From NCBI RefSeq assembly GCF_024139115.2, contig NC_085141.1, positions 392,880,632-392,944,631 of the forward strand: a stretch of 64,000 nucleotides of DNA, given 5' to 3'. The stretch comes from Armigeres subalbatus (taxonomy: Eukaryota; Arthropoda; Insecta; Diptera; Culicidae). The position numbers and the translations under genes are program-made. This document shows, piece by piece, positions 22,890 through 34,440 of the stretch (position 1 is its first letter; each line of letters begins with the position of its first letter). The notes under the pieces are model-generated. The model searched no databases. It was not told where the DNA came from and saw only the letters and a list, made by a program, of their open reading frames with translations.

Positions 22890-24739
22890 TTGTTCTTCTA
22901 TTTTAGGGATTTCTAGTATAAAGCAAATTGGAAATAGCTTGATATAGATTTGCCCTAGTAGACCGGATAGACAGCAGTTTCACTTACTACACTTCAATTG
23001 TGCCCCACACAGCACAATCAAAACTTTCCAAGAAACGCCTCCGGATTTTTTGTTTCAAAAACTGTGAACGCAATCGTTGCTGTAGACCTAAACGAATATA
23101 TCTTCCTAGCAGTGCTTTTGAAAACAAGATAACTTTGGCAAATCGCACCAACAAGGAAGCTTCACACACATGCACCAACAACGTTCACTCGCCTCGATAT
23201 GACAATGGAAGCCAGAAACGTGACACGTCGTCGTCGCGACTCGTCGGAAGCTCTTCCATCCGGAAGTTGTTCCGCAGAGAGCATCAGACCGTAAATTTTA
23301 CACCTGCCGACAACGTTGTCGTTGTTGCCTTCCGGAGCACGCCGTCTTGCGATTCCGTGTCGTCGCCGTGTTTGCTCGGCTGAGTAACGAACAGCGTGTA
23401 CATTCCGTAATCTAATTTCTGCTGACGGTTTTCGGTGTATGAGCGGGCGTACTTTTGGCTGACAGGTGCTGCAAAGCGGCAGTAGCCAAGAAACGGCGAT
23501 GCTGAGCTGGATGATAAGGGTTGGAAAATATCACAAGTCAACAGAGCATTCGAAGCAGAAAAATGTCTGGGAATTTTCCAGGTCATGCGATAGAGAGCGC
23601 TCCGCTTGCAACGATGGGTGGATAGACAAACGTGGCTCGGGCGGTAGATATCTGTTACATTTTGCACATGATTGATAACGTAAATTCGATTTGACTTGTC
23701 GATAACAACGAAAAAATTGAGAGGATGCCGATGGTAAAAAGGAACCAATAGCGAAAACGTAATTCGCATCCTGCAATTTCCGTGGCAGTATATAATCTCT
23801 GGAAATTCATTTCAGCATTAATGATTCTGTGTTGAAAAGGCTTCGTTACACAAGCCGTTCATCAATCGAAAGGCGTATTAAGTAGATTCCTGGGTAAAAC
23901 AACAAAGCACTCTTTTTCGATCAACATGTTTGTTTATCTTTGGAACGGATATGAAGCAAAAAGTTATTCTTACCATCTGACGCAACAAAAAAACTCACAA
24001 AATTTTAATCTAAAGTCATAAAGTTACTGTTTTCTCAACGCTTCCGTAATCCTGAGCAGATAATCGACTTTCGTTGGTTATATCTTCAGTCGTCTATATC
24101 CTTACCAGAACGAGTAGGTAAGCGAAATACACTTTATTCCTGGATAAAAACTTTCATCTGAGTTCAGCCGTAAATAACTTGAAAAACTTTGATTACCAAA
24201 GAGCTTTGATCACTGGAGAGGGAAATCCATTGTGGCTTTATGGATTGGTATAAATAGGTAGGAGGAGCAAGTCGGCAAACTATTAATTTTGCCTTCTACC
24301 TCAGCAAAACAAGACAAAGGAAAATATCGATCAATTGATTGTGGTGAAATCAATTGCTAGTGAAAACCACATATTGTGAAGGCAAGTATCAGTCACTGGA
24401 GAATGACAAAATAAGTGAACCAAACACCAATGAAACAAATAACAATCGAAGAAAAAATTGCTTTGTTTCTTATTTTTGTGATTTCTTCAGCATCAAAGAA
24501 TGACACATATCAGGCCGAAATTATTTATTTTGCGAATGCGAATGTTATTGATGGGTGAGCATTTTATTAATAACCCTAGTAACATGCTGGTTTTATGCTG
24601 GTTTTATAGAAGACATGAAGAGCAAATAATGGATGTGGTGACTGTTATAAAACTAAAAGTGTTACTCAGGAATAGAACAAGTACCCTACCCCTGTTTTCA
24701 AATATGTTTCTTCTTTCCTATCTCACCAAATTTCCCGGC
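22890..24739. other. unassigned DNA with one long frame
   Basis: About 1.85 kb with no repeat structure apart from a (GTC)-rich patch near 23220-23350. A minus-strand frame of 161 codons lies at 23284-23769. It starts MRITFSLLVPFYHRH and has no transposon motif or domain I recognise. Its composition does not obviously mark it as coding. I leave it as a hypothetical frame without a function. Confidence 0.4.
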
Positions 24740-24945
24740 CTATTTATTTCTCATTCCTTTTTCTTTTTTGTTTCTTCTTTCTTCATTCATTCTCCTTCCA
24801 TCACCCTTCTTCCTTCTTCTTCTTTCTTCCTACTTCCTTCTTTCCTATTCCTTCTTCCTTCTTTCTTTTTTCATCTTCCTGCTTTCTTCTTTCTTTCTTC
24901 CTCTTCTCTCTTTCTAATTTCCCTTCTATTTTATTCTAAAAACTT
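24740..24945 (-). repeat. pyrimidine tract related to (TTCTTCC)n
   Basis: About 200 bp of nearly pure C/T on the plus strand with CCTTCTTCCTTC-like words. It resembles a degenerate, inverted form of the heptamer tract at 16560-17811. Confidence 0.75.
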
Positions 24946-24954
24946 ATGGGTCCT

Positions 24955-25235
24955 GTACACCTCCGGTGGTGCAAAGGGCCGACTTGAAAGATCTCCATCC
25001 TAAGCGTTGCCCGGCTATCGCTTTAACCTGTTGCCAGGTTAGATTTCGGTCGACTTCTTCTATTTATTTATTGAGGCTTCGCCGCCATGAGCCTCTGGGT
25101 CTGCCTCTGTTGAGATGTCCCACTGGGTTGCAGTCTAATGCTTGTTTACAGATTTCGTTTCCACCCCTGCGTAGAGTGTGGCCGACCCAGCTCCACTTCC
25201 GATCCCGAATTACTTTTGCTATCTGCGACGAACCC
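24955..25235 (-). pseudogene. LINE 3'-end relic
   Basis: The minus-strand reading gives KWSWVGHTLRRGG, ICKQALDCNPVGHLNRGRPR and TWQQVKAIAGQRLR. This is the conserved C-terminal pattern (GHTLRR, RGRP, TW-Q-K-A-R) found at the end of many animal LINE polyproteins. One in-frame stop is present. No RT core remains. It belongs to a different lineage from the two larger LINEs in this window, whose end reads RLRWAGHV. Confidence 0.75.
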
Positions 25236-25745
25236 CATCGTACTTTGCGAAAAAAGCGACGAACCCCATCCTACTTTGTGACCAAATATTCACGGATTTT
25301 TCCTAATCAATCAACTAACGCCAGTCACCACTCGATTATAGAGGTTGAAAACTACAAATGCAACACATGAGCATCGTGAATATATTTTTTTTCTGTTCTT
25401 ACCTTCAAGTGTAATTTAAATTTAAAGGGTAGGTATTTGAAACACATTCTATAACCATCAAACTAGTTCATTTATTTCCACAACTTTATTGTAACTTCAA
25501 AGATACTAATTTTCGGTATTTTCACCTGAAAATTATGTACGTCTAAAATTCTTCGTACTTGGCTTGACAAATCGGGTTACAATCCAAAATAGCACTACCT
25601 CCTTGAAAGCAAGTTACAACATTAACAACGCTAACCAAAATAAAAAAAAAACTGCTGTTTATTGGCTTTACTTTCGCTATGTTTATATGATAGATGATGC
25701 GCCAGTATTTATGTAGTTTTAAATTACAGCCAACACCAGCCAATT
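25236..25745. other. unassigned DNA
   Basis: About 500 bp of AT-rich sequence. Only the duplicated phrase GCGACGAACCCCATC (near 25226 and 25257) stands out. Confidence 0.45.
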
Positions 25746-26019
25746 GTATTTTAAGGTTGTATACTATTTCGCCGAAAAACACTTCGCGGATTTTTTTTTC
25801 GCGGTACGACATTCCGCGGAATGTATCAACTCTCCGAAACACGTTTCGCGGAATGCACCTTTTTTCCAAAAGACATTTCGCGGAATGTACCTTTTCGCCG
25901 AAAATCTGCCTGCGGAATGCCATTTGGCGGAATTCAGCTAGAATAATTATCATTGAAATATTTATGGATTTCAGCTTAATTACATGCAATCCGGACTAAA
26001 ATTCTTTTGGATTGTGACT

Positions 26020-27120
26020 TAATGCAATGAAAGAAGGTAATGCCTTCTTTGAATGACCAACTCCGGTCGTTATAACGCAAAGTGAGGGAACAATGCCTTC
26101 TTGAAAAGGACACGTTTCCTCGGTATATAGAAGAGTAAGAAGGTAGTCCCTTCTATGAATTAACGCATCTGCCCGGTAAAGGGGAAAAGATAATGCCTAC
26201 TTTGAATGGGTGCATCTGCCCTAGAGATGGTCGGTTTCACATTTTGCAAACCCGAAACCGATTTGTAAATATCCTTCAAACCTGGACCCAAACCCAGAAT
26301 AAAAAAAAAAATAAACCTGAACCTGACCCGTACCCGAGAATTTTTGCATTCGTAAGCCCGTACTCGACCCAAACCCGACACGATTTAATTATTTAAGCTC
26401 GCATTAAAGTTTTGCCAGAAAATTCAAACTATATATATTTTCGGTTTATTTTTTTAAATCAAAAAAATGTAAGCCCAAATAACGAACTAGCCTCACAATT
26501 AACAAAACTGAATAAAATACCCTATACCCTATCCGGACCCGATTTTTTTATCTCACAAACCCGTACCCGACCCGAACCCGATTTTTTACTAATTTTCCGA
26601 ACCCGTCGGATTTAGGCTGCTCGGTGAAAGGCGAAAGGAGTTGATAATGTCCTTTTAATAGAACGCGTCTGCTCTGTATAAGGTGAAGGGAGGGGTAATG
26701 CCTCTTTTAAATGAATCTATCTGCCCGATAAGACAGGGATAATGCTTTCTTTAAAAGAACGCGTCTGCCCGGTATGAGGCGAAGGGAAGATTAATGCCTT
26801 CTTCTGGATGCTTTTGCCCGGTATAAGGCAAAAGGAGTTGATAATTCCTTCTTTAAAAGAACGCGTTTACCCGGTATAAGGTGAAGGGTAGGGGTAACGC
26901 ATTCTTTGAATGGATGCATCTGCCCGGCATAAATCGAAAGGAGTTGATAATGCCTTCTTTAAAAAACGCGCCTTCTCGGTATAAGGCGAAGGGAGGGGTA
27001 ATGCAGCCTTTAAATGGATGCATTTGCCTGTATGAGGCGGAAGGAGTTGATAGTTCCTTCTTTAAAAGAACGCGTCTGCCAGGTATAAGGCGAAGGGAGG
27101 AGTAACGGCTTATTCATAAA
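26020..27120 (+). repeat. 51-52-bp interior minisatellite
   Basis: Tandem units containing AATGCCTTCTTTAAAAG, AACGCGTCTGCCCGG and TATAAGGCGAAGGGAGG. Period about 51 bp, for example ATGC at 26950 and 27001. The core CTTCTTTAAAAG...GCG...TGCCCGG is shared with the units at 12 kb, 31 kb and 58 kb, although those elements have different terminal words. Confidence 0.85.
26222..26625. mobile_element. insertion rich in GACCCGAACCCG words
   Basis: Interrupts one minisatellite unit. It begins CTAGAGATGGTCGGTTTC and ends in AACCCGTCGGATTTAGG, giving poorly matching inverted ends around GGTCGGGTT/GACGGGTTCGG. Several copies of GACCCGAACCCGA-type words occur inside. The class is uncertain, and I could not fix a target duplication. 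Confidence 0.55.
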
Positions 27121-27169
27121 AACGTCTATCCGTAACAAGGCAAAGAGAGAAAACTACTTCTACATATTC

Positions 27170-27340
27170 TGGGAGGCCGTCCAGCCGTGCGGAAAGATGT
27201 GTGGCTGCCAAGCAAGACTATGCTGAAGGAGGAACTTCTGGTCCAGTCTAAGAAATTTAGCGAAAATGTTTTTTCGACGTGTTAATCTCGGGCGAAATAT
27301 CGCAGGTAATAATTGTAGAAGTGCTGAATGAACAATAAGC
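27170..27340 (+). mobile_element. decayed tRNA-derived SINE
   Basis: CGTCCAGCCGTGCGGAAAG and GCTGCCAAGCAAGACTATG match the head of the Feilai-type SINEs, and GAAGTGCTGAATGAACAATAAGC matches their 3' part. The middle is strongly diverged and the B box is lost. It lies inside the terminal-array element. Confidence 0.65.
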
Positions 27341-27529
27341 TGTTATTAACAATATTCCGCGAAATGGTACATTCCGCCAAAAGTCATTCGGCGAAAAGGT
27401 ACAAACCGCCAAATGTCGTACCGCGAAAAGTTACAAACCGCCAAATGTTATTCCGCGAAATGTTCGACCGCGAAAATGAATTCCGCGAAATAGTTTACGG
27501 TGAAATGTTATACAATCGTATTTTAACAT

Positions 27530-28754
27530 CACACATCAAACAAATTATTAACTAAATTTTCCATGGTCGCACCTCTTATATTGATAGATCAGAACGATCA
27601 GATTATTTGGAAATTTTGGCTTTCTTTAATGTTGGTATTCTTGAATTGTCGTGAGTGTTAGGCTGATATAAATATTTAAAAACAATTATGCCTCTCCCCC
27701 TTGGACATTTTTGTCTAAAAATAATAAATTGGTGGACCAACAATAAAATTGTTGAGGATTGAAATAGCATAGCGTGATACAATTCAGTTTATGTTATGTG
27801 CTTTTGTGTCATTATATTCAATTACGTTCCCAGTAATACTTAATATTTTTTGGTGTGGGAATTAGAATATTTCCATAAAAAATTTTACACAGTCAAATAT
27901 TCTGAAAATTAGCCACGACGGAAATCCTTCCTGAATGTAAAATTTGGTAACAAAATGTGTACTAAATCGTAATTTTCAATTTCTGTGATGTAAACGATAA
28001 AATCGTCGATATTTCCATTCAACATGACTTAATTTTACATGCGTCTAACGGAAACCTTGTTGTGTGAGAACGTGGCTGTCAAAACAAATCAAAACAAATC
28101 CCATTCCATTTCAGGCAAACCGCAGCTGGCGCTTATTTTATTCATATAAGCATCAATCAAATTGAAATATTCGGATGTTTCTACAAAGTGGCCCTCATAA
28201 CCCAGCATTTCATCGCTGTAACTCAATGATTTTATAACATCCCTTCGAGAAATCTGTGATGTATTAAGTATACTGAGTCTCAAACATTCGCGTCTCGAAG
28301 AAGTTTCCGTGTCATGTAAATTTAAGTTATCGTTCAGTCTGATGAAGAATAATCAAATCGACAGAATCGCTTTTAAGAAGTAGAAATGCACGAGGGGCTA
28401 ACGAGGTGGCCCCTCACTCTGTGGATTGAAGTTCAATTCCCATGTTGGTCGCATTTTTTTTATTTTCTTATAAAAATATAAACTCGTAAATTACAGCACG
28501 TGTAAATTTAAAATAACCTATAACCTTACGTTGCTTAACACGGAGGTCGATTTGTTACATCTACTTGAACGAAAATTTACAGGTTTCGTTCGAACTGTGT
28601 AGATTTCCAATAAAGAGTTTACTTTAGTTTAAATTTCCATAGTTCAACATGGTTGCTTCCTTGACCTCACCTAAGCATTTGATGTAAAAGGTTCACGTGA
28701 TTATTCTCAATAAACTAAACCAAAGAAATCAGGGTATGAGCATTAATGAAATAT
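27530..28754. other. unassigned AT-rich DNA
   Basis: No recognised gene or repeat. A patch near 28390-28455 resembles a tRNA B box but does not fold as a tRNA. Confidence 0.45.
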
Positions 28755-29071
28755 AAAATTCCCATGGGGCCCTCCTTAGCCGTGCGGTAAGACGCGCGGC
28801 TACCAAGCAAGACCATGCTGAGGGTGGCTGGGTTCGATTCCCGGTGCCGGTCTAGGCAATTTTCGGATTGGAAATTGTCTCGACTTCCCTGGGCATAAAA
28901 GTATCATCGTGCTAGCCTCATGATATACGAATGCAAAAATGGTAACCTGGCTTAGAAACCTCGCAGTTAATAACTGTGGAAGTGCTTAATGAACACTAAG
29001 CAGCGAGGCGGCTCTGTCCCAGTGTGGGAATGTAATTCCAATAAGAAGAAGAAGAAGAAGAAAATTCCCAT
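28755..29071 (+). mobile_element. tRNA-derived SINE (Feilai type), copy 3
   Basis: The body is 28766-29060. It starts GGGGCCCTCCTTAGCCGTGC and has the A-box region and the B box GGTTCGATTCCCGG. It continues through CTGGGCATAAAAGTATC and ends in (GAA)n. A perfect 11-bp target duplication AAAATTCCCAT lies at 28755-28765 and 29061-29071. This is a full-length, little-diverged copy, transcribed by RNA polymerase III in the family and mobilised by a LINE in trans. Confidence 0.96.
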
Positions 29072-29379
29072 AAGCAATTAAGAATTTAACACAAAACAAA
29101 AATCAATTAGCACTTTTAAAAGTATAAATTGCAATTACAAAAGAAAAATTTTCTACAAAGAAATCAAAATGTTCCACAAAAAAAATACAAAATACCTAAA
29201 TGTTTTTTTCCATAAAACATTGAAGAAAATTCACAAAATAATCAATCAAAGAGCAACTAAAAAATAAGGAAATTTCCATAAAAAAATACGACAAAGCAAT
29301 AAAATTGATGAAATTTTCCATGAACTTTGAATACTTTTAAATAAGGGTCATCTATGGAAAAAATGCTCAGTATTATTGC

Positions 29380-29952
29380 TTTTTGCCTTTCTCGTATACT
29401 AAGTATACGTAAAGGCTATAATTTCACTCCAAAACCAAACTTTTGATAGAAGGCTCGGAGACCCATAGTGTTATATACCAATCGACTCAGCTCGACGAAT
29501 TGAGGTGATGTCTGTTTGTGTGTATGTATGTATGTGTGTGTGTGTATGTGTGTGTGTGTATGTGTGTATGTGTACAAATTTTGTAGACACACTTTTTGGA
29601 ACTTAGCATTACCCGATTTACTCGCAACAAGTTGCATTCGGCTGGGAATGCGGTCCAATTGTGTGATATTGAAATTTGGCCCGATCGGACATTGCATTTC
29701 GGAATTATTGAAAAATCATTGTTTTTTCTCAAGGGTCCCACCTTTGAAAAACAATTTCAAAATCGAAAAAAAAATTTTGTTCAAGAATGGTGGAAATGCA
29801 TAGTAATTAATGCAAAAACATGCAAAATGATAGAAAATATGCGATCTATCCCCCAAAGTGCTTTTTTGACCTTTCCTATGTGATTTTTTCAGTACATTTT
29901 ACGATGCACGAGAAAGGCATCATCGCCGCTAGGTGGATTAATCTGGGTTTTT
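29380..29952 (+). mobile_element. GCCTTTCTCG-bounded repeat, copy 1
   Basis: Starts TTTTTGCCTTTCTCGTATAC. Near its end it has ACGAGAAAGGCATCATCGCC followed by GCTAGGTGGATTAATCTGGG. The copy at 58409-58821 has the same two ends and the same blocks between them (GAGACCCATAGT, CGACTCAGCTC, a TG-rich microsatellite). The outer inverted pair is GCCTTTCTCG/CGAGAAAGGC. No coding capacity seen; class unknown. Confidence 0.75.
29516..29576 (+). repeat. (TG)n/(TATG)n microsatellite
   Basis: About 60 bp of TGTG and TATG repeats, embedded in the GCCTTTCTCG-bounded repeat and also present in its second copy. It is therefore a constitutive part of the element. Confidence 0.9.
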
Positions 29953-30585
29953 CTATGTCTTTCTGCAAGTTTTCTGTCGATCAACCAAAATATCCACACT
30001 TCCCGTGCGAGATACTCCTTGTGCGATATCAATGATGTCGCATTTCTATGGGTATTGGCTACAACCGAAATTAATTCTCTCGCAGTCTCTTTGCCGTACG
30101 ATCGTCGCGTTTTTGACTTTTGGCCAGGATTTGGGCTGAAATACTCCTTAGCAGAGTGTAAAATAATCGAAAATTTTTGGTGACGTCCATCTCTCTTCAC
30201 TTGTCAGCTCACTTCCAGACACATTCATAGTCGGCTCTGGACTGTCAATATTCGATTGAATATTAGTCATTGAATATTTATGTGCGTTCTACAAATTGAT
30301 AAATTATCTGAAATCTGAACAAGTTTTAAATGAGTAAAGTAGTTTATCACATAGAACTGAATTCGATTTTCATCCACGAGGCACTTTCAACGGTAAACAA
30401 CAATATAAACAATGCTAATTATGTTTTTACCTGCACATTGTAAGCACATCCAGTGACAGCCTAATGAATGAATTGGTGGAATAGTCGTCTGACTATGTCA
30501 TTCTATGTTTTGAATAGTCATGCGATGTTTGTCAAAATTCGGACTGATATTGCTTCATGAAGATGAATATTTTATGCTCTGCTCC
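29953..30585. other. unassigned DNA
   Basis: No gene, tandem repeat or terminal repeat recognised. Confidence 0.45.
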
Positions 30586-31059
30586 TTAGGGCCGATGTCC
30601 ACGTAGCGGTTTTGAACTTGCGTTCACGCAGCGTCCACGCAATTGCGGTAGGAAGTACCCAACATCAAATAGAATTATGCACACGCACTTGCGTTAACGC
30701 GGCGTTGACGCGCGTCTCATCTGCGGCGAGACCTACCGCAAAGTCACCGCAATTCCCCGCAGGAACACGCGAGTATTTTTTTGGGAGCGGGCCATTTGGC
30801 ATAAAGTCATTTGGCATAACGCCATTTGGCATAAGGTCATTTGGCATAAAGACCATTTGGCATAACGGTCATTTGGCATAACGGACATTTGGCATAATTG
30901 TGAGGGTCTTTTGGCATAACGGACATTTGGCATAATTTTTCTTTCCGTTCGCTAAACAGACTAAGTGATGCGGGAAACACCCCGGAATAGTAAATATTAC
31001 ACAACACCCGTCGATAACAATATTAAAAAGACATTGCAAAGAATGTATTTGTAATGCAA

Positions 31060-32240
31060 TGCAAAAGTAGGTGCATGCCCGGATTAATCCTTTCTTTAGA
31101 AGAAGGCGTGTGGCTGGATTATGGCAATTAAGGATATGATACCTTCTTTAAAAGTAGGCGTATGGCAAGGATGTGATCCCTTCTTTAAGAGTAGGCGCTT
31201 GCCCGGATTATGACAATGGTGGATGTGTTTCTTTCTTTAAAAGAAGGCGCTTGCCCGGATTGTGGCAATGGTGGATGTGATCCCTTCTTTAAAAGTAGGC
31301 GCATGCCCGGATTATGGCCATGTGGATGCTATCCCTTCTTTAAAAGTAGGCGCTTACATGGATTATGGCAATGGAGGATGTGATTCCTTCTTTAAAAGCA
31401 GGCGCTTTGATTGGCGGATTGAGGCAATGGATATGATCCCTTCTTTAAAAGTAGGCGCATGCCCGGATTATGGCCATGGTATTATGGCAATGAAGGATGT
31501 GATCCATTCTTTAAAAGAAAGCGCTTTCCCGGATTTACAGTGACTATAATAACAGTGTCGTCAAGTGTCAGAATTGGAACAGAATCGTCTGTCAGTTCCA
31601 TACAAATGCGCGTTCCAAACGAGCAGGAGACCTGTCAAACGTGGCACATGGCGTTACTCTTCTTATAGGACTCTACCCGGATTGAGCCCATGGTGGATGT
31701 AATCCCTTTTTTAAAAATGGGCACTTGCACGAATTCTGACAATGGATTATTTGTTCTTCAAAAGTAGGTGCTTGTCCGATTGAAGCAATGGTGGATGTAA
31801 TCCCTTCTTTAAAAGTAGGTGTGCCCAGAATTGTGGCAATGGTGAATGTGATCCCTTCTTTAAATGTAGGCCCTGTCCGGATTATGGCAATGGTTGATGT
31901 GACTCCTTCTTTATATGTAGGCGCTTTCCGGGAATAAATCAATGGTAGATGTGATCTTTTCCCCGAATAGAACAATTCAGATTGATTTGGTAGCAATAAC
32001 TCATATGTGGCTTGATTGGTTTTAGTAACTCGTCGACGACAAGTGTGTTGCTTGAGTTTTTAAAGTTAGGCGCTTGCCCGGATTAAGGCAATGGTGGTTT
32101 TGATCCGGTCTTAAGGCGCATGCCCGGAACGAATCAATGGTGGATGTAATCCCTACTTCAAAAGTAGGCATGGGGCCGGAATAAGTCAATGATGGATGTG
32201 ATCCTTCCCTCGGAAGTTCTTCCGGAGAATGTCTACCCTC
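31060..32240 (+). repeat. 52-bp interior minisatellite
   Basis: About twenty diverged units containing GGTGGATGTGATCCCTTC, TTTAAAAGTAGGCGC and TGCCCGGATTATGGC. It is the inverted counterpart of 11985-12540. It is interrupted near 31535-31675 by non-repeat sequence and near 31962 by a small MITE. Confidence 0.9.
31962..32055 (+). mobile_element. small MITE, old copy in the minisatellite
   Basis: Begins CCCCGAATAGAACAATTCAG and ends GTGTGTTGCTTGAG. It is homologous, in inverted orientation, to 12108-12197 with the same flanks. Confidence 0.7.
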
Positions 32241-32505
32241 AGTCTAAATTTATCAGAAAACAGCCTCGGCCTACTTTATTTACGCTAAGCAATATATGAA
32301 ATATCCCTTTAGCTTTCACATTTTGAAATTATGCCAAATGTCCGTTATGCCAAATGACCCACTTTTTTCTCGCAGTTCAAAATTATGCAAATGTCCTTTA
32401 TGCCAATTGACCATTATGCCAAATGGTCTTTATGCCAAATGACCTTATGCCAAATGGCGTTATGCCAAATGACTTTATGCTAAATGACCCAGACCCTATT
32501 TTTTT

Positions 32506-34000
32506 GACATTTCTCTATTCTTTTTCCTTCCAACAAGATTTCAAATGGGAAAATCTGCAGAAAGAATCTGTCAGAGCGAAATCAAAACAAACAAAAATAC
32601 TTCTCAAATCAGTTCATTTTGGTTTCGAAAATTAGTTTGCAAAAACTTTCAATTCTAATTTCTTTAAATAATAGTACTAGTACGTTCGAAGCGGCAAGTG
32701 TTTCTTTCGTGATCAAAACACCTTTGGAAAGAACTGACAAGCCACCATCCCAGACTGGCGGATAGAGTTAAAGTCAACGAAAATATGTGCCCGATAGTGT
32801 AGAGACGTTGCTTGTACCAACTTTATCAGAATAAATTGATTTCCGAACAGACGGTGATGTGACAGTTTTGGACTGAATGACGGAGCAAAATTCAACCAAC
32901 AAAGTGCATTCCGCGGGACCCTGTATGCACCAAGGCAGGCGATACCAGTTCCGTAATGGGAAAAATTATAAAATGTAAGTTTGTTGCTAAGGTTCCTATA
33001 TCTTAGCTTTTCTAATTTTCTATTGCTGATTGATGTACATGTTTTAAGGAATGTGAACGAAAGGATGTCGTCAAATAATGTGGATAGCAATTGCAAAAAA
33101 TAAACGAGACCAGATGATGAGATGGTGGCGAGCCACAGTAAGACTCCGGGATCAGCGCGACTCTTCTAGTGTTGTGGGCAACGCGATCGGTCCGTGTTGC
33201 AGTGGAGTGAAAATTTATATTGAGTACCTAATTTGTAGGAGCGGCTGGAATATCTGACCAAAGTGTTTAATGACTTTTTATTCCGGAACAGAATGATTCG
33301 TCCCTATTTAGCCGATAAATGGAACTAATAAAAAATCGTACCGCAAACGCAAAAGATGATCCATTCAAGACAAAAACAATCAAATGCCTGGATCCACTAT
33401 AATTCAATATTAATCTCGCCGTATGATGTAATAAAGTTGGAAATAAAGAATAAAGAACATTATGAAATCGTAACAATATTTATTAATTATGAATGTAGAA
33501 AATATATTGGGATTAAGTAAAGCAATGCCAAATTTCTGCCTCTCTGTATTGAAAACGTGTTTTTGAACAATCGGATTGTGTGGCCCGATTTCAATTTCAC
33601 AGGTCTACAATTAATTTCGAAAGTTTAAACTTTTCATTTTGGAGTAATGGGTGACTTCTAAATCGACAGTGATTAATCTTTCTACCCTCTACTAAATAGC
33701 ATCACTGGAACTTTTTATTTTGGGATAATACTAAACTAAGTTACTTTCTCTAGTCTGCCATCATATAGGTATGTTAAAGCTCATGACATGTTTTCAATAG
33801 CACTACTCATTGATTATTGTTCGGGGGCGATGAGCTTCATACCAATCAAAATCAAACTTTTATATTTGTAATACATACTTTAAATATTGCATGTTTGATG
33901 TCTTTATGTGGATTGATAACTTGATTCATATTGGAAGAGAAAGGAAAATGACAGACTGACAACAGCTGGCAGTCGGATGACATTTGGCGTGACAGATAGG
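32506..34000. other. interior of the Harbinger-like element, unassigned
   Basis: About 1.5 kb without recognised protein motifs. The minus frame at 32713-33096 has no known domain. It may be internal filler of a non-autonomous element. Confidence 0.5.
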
Positions 34001-34159
34001 TTTGACGGTAGAGGTTTTGCGGCAAATTACCGCTTGTCGTGTGCATTCCCAGCCTGATTCAACGCCGAGTAACGCTGCGTCAACGCAGCTTGAAAAACCG
34101 CTACGTGGACATCGGCCCTTAATGCGTCGTTCGGGGCGTCGATAGTGCAAAGGCAACAG

Positions 34160-34440
34160 CAGCAGCAGCAAATCTATATACATCTTCTCTCCTATATACA
34201 TAAAAATGAATTTCTGTCTGTCTGAACCTTATAGACTCGGAAACTGTTGAACCAAACGGCGTGAAAATTTGTATGCAGAGGTTTTTGGGGCTGGGGAAGG
34301 TTCTTAAGATGCTTCGAGATCCCTCCCCGCTTTCGAAAGGGGGGCTCCCAAGCAAACGAAACTGAAGTTCCTGCATAACTCGAGAACTAATCAGAGAATA
34401 AATCAATTTTAGGCGAAATGAAGTAAACAAACCGTCGTCG
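34160..34440 (+). mobile_element. Helitron-like 5' fragment (tentative)
   Basis: Starts around TCTATATACATCTTCTCTCC, then ATAAAAATGAATTTCTGTCTG, a GAAACTGTTGAACCAAACGG stretch and a GGGGCTGGGGAAGGTTC stretch. TC at a TATATA-rich start followed by this type of leader is reminiscent of insect Helitron 5' ends. No Rep/helicase frame or 3' hairpin-CTRR end was found, so the assignment is weak. Confidence 0.4.

Larger units (their letters stand above)
25746..27526. mobile_element. complete terminal-array element with 9-bp TSD
   Basis: The element spans 25755-27517. Its ends are GGTTGTATACTATTTCGCCG and, inverted, GATTGTATAACATTTCACCG. Each end continues as an array of CATTTCGCGGAATGTACC-like words (25765-25935 and 27345-27510). 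The interior carries a roughly 51-52-bp minisatellite. Perfect 9-bp target duplications GTATTTTAA flank it at 25746-25754 and 27518-27526. There is no open frame for a transposase. A 9-bp duplication occurs in foldback and Mutator-like elements, so one of those could supply the transposase. That is inference. Confidence 0.88.
30774..32505. mobile_element. terminal-array element (TTTGGCATAA words), nested
   Basis: The element spans about 30783-32496. The left array (to about 30940) and the right array (from about 32330) contain TTTGGCATAA words. Read from each end, the spacers follow the same order: AGTC, CGCC, GGTC, AGACC, (C/T)GGTC, (C/A)GGAC, TT. Ends are GGGAGCGGGCC and GGGTCTGGGTC. TATTTTTTT at 30774-30782 and 32497-32505 is a candidate 9-bp target duplication, weaker because it is a T-run. 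No coding capacity. Confidence 0.82.
30586..34121. mobile_element. PIF/Harbinger-like non-autonomous element
   Basis: The element spans 30589-34118. The left end GGGCCGATGTCCACGTAGCG is matched exactly in inverted form at the right end. The match continues imperfectly through a GTTTT-AACTTGCGTT-CACGCAGCG-like subterminal region. TTA at 30586-30588 and 34119-34121 fits the TWA target preference of PIF/Harbinger, and the GGG start also fits. No transposase or Myb-like ORF is visible. About 1.7 kb of its length is a later insertion (30783-32496). Confidence 0.75.

Noticed and set aside
28385..28455. tRNA gene followed by a T-run terminator
   Set aside because: A B-box-like AAGTTCAATTCCC is present, but the acceptor and T arms do not pair; the apparent stem is a local palindrome.
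29516..29803. Cysteine/valine-rich frame beginning MCVCMYVC
   Set aside because: Its start is the TG microsatellite; the remainder has no motif.
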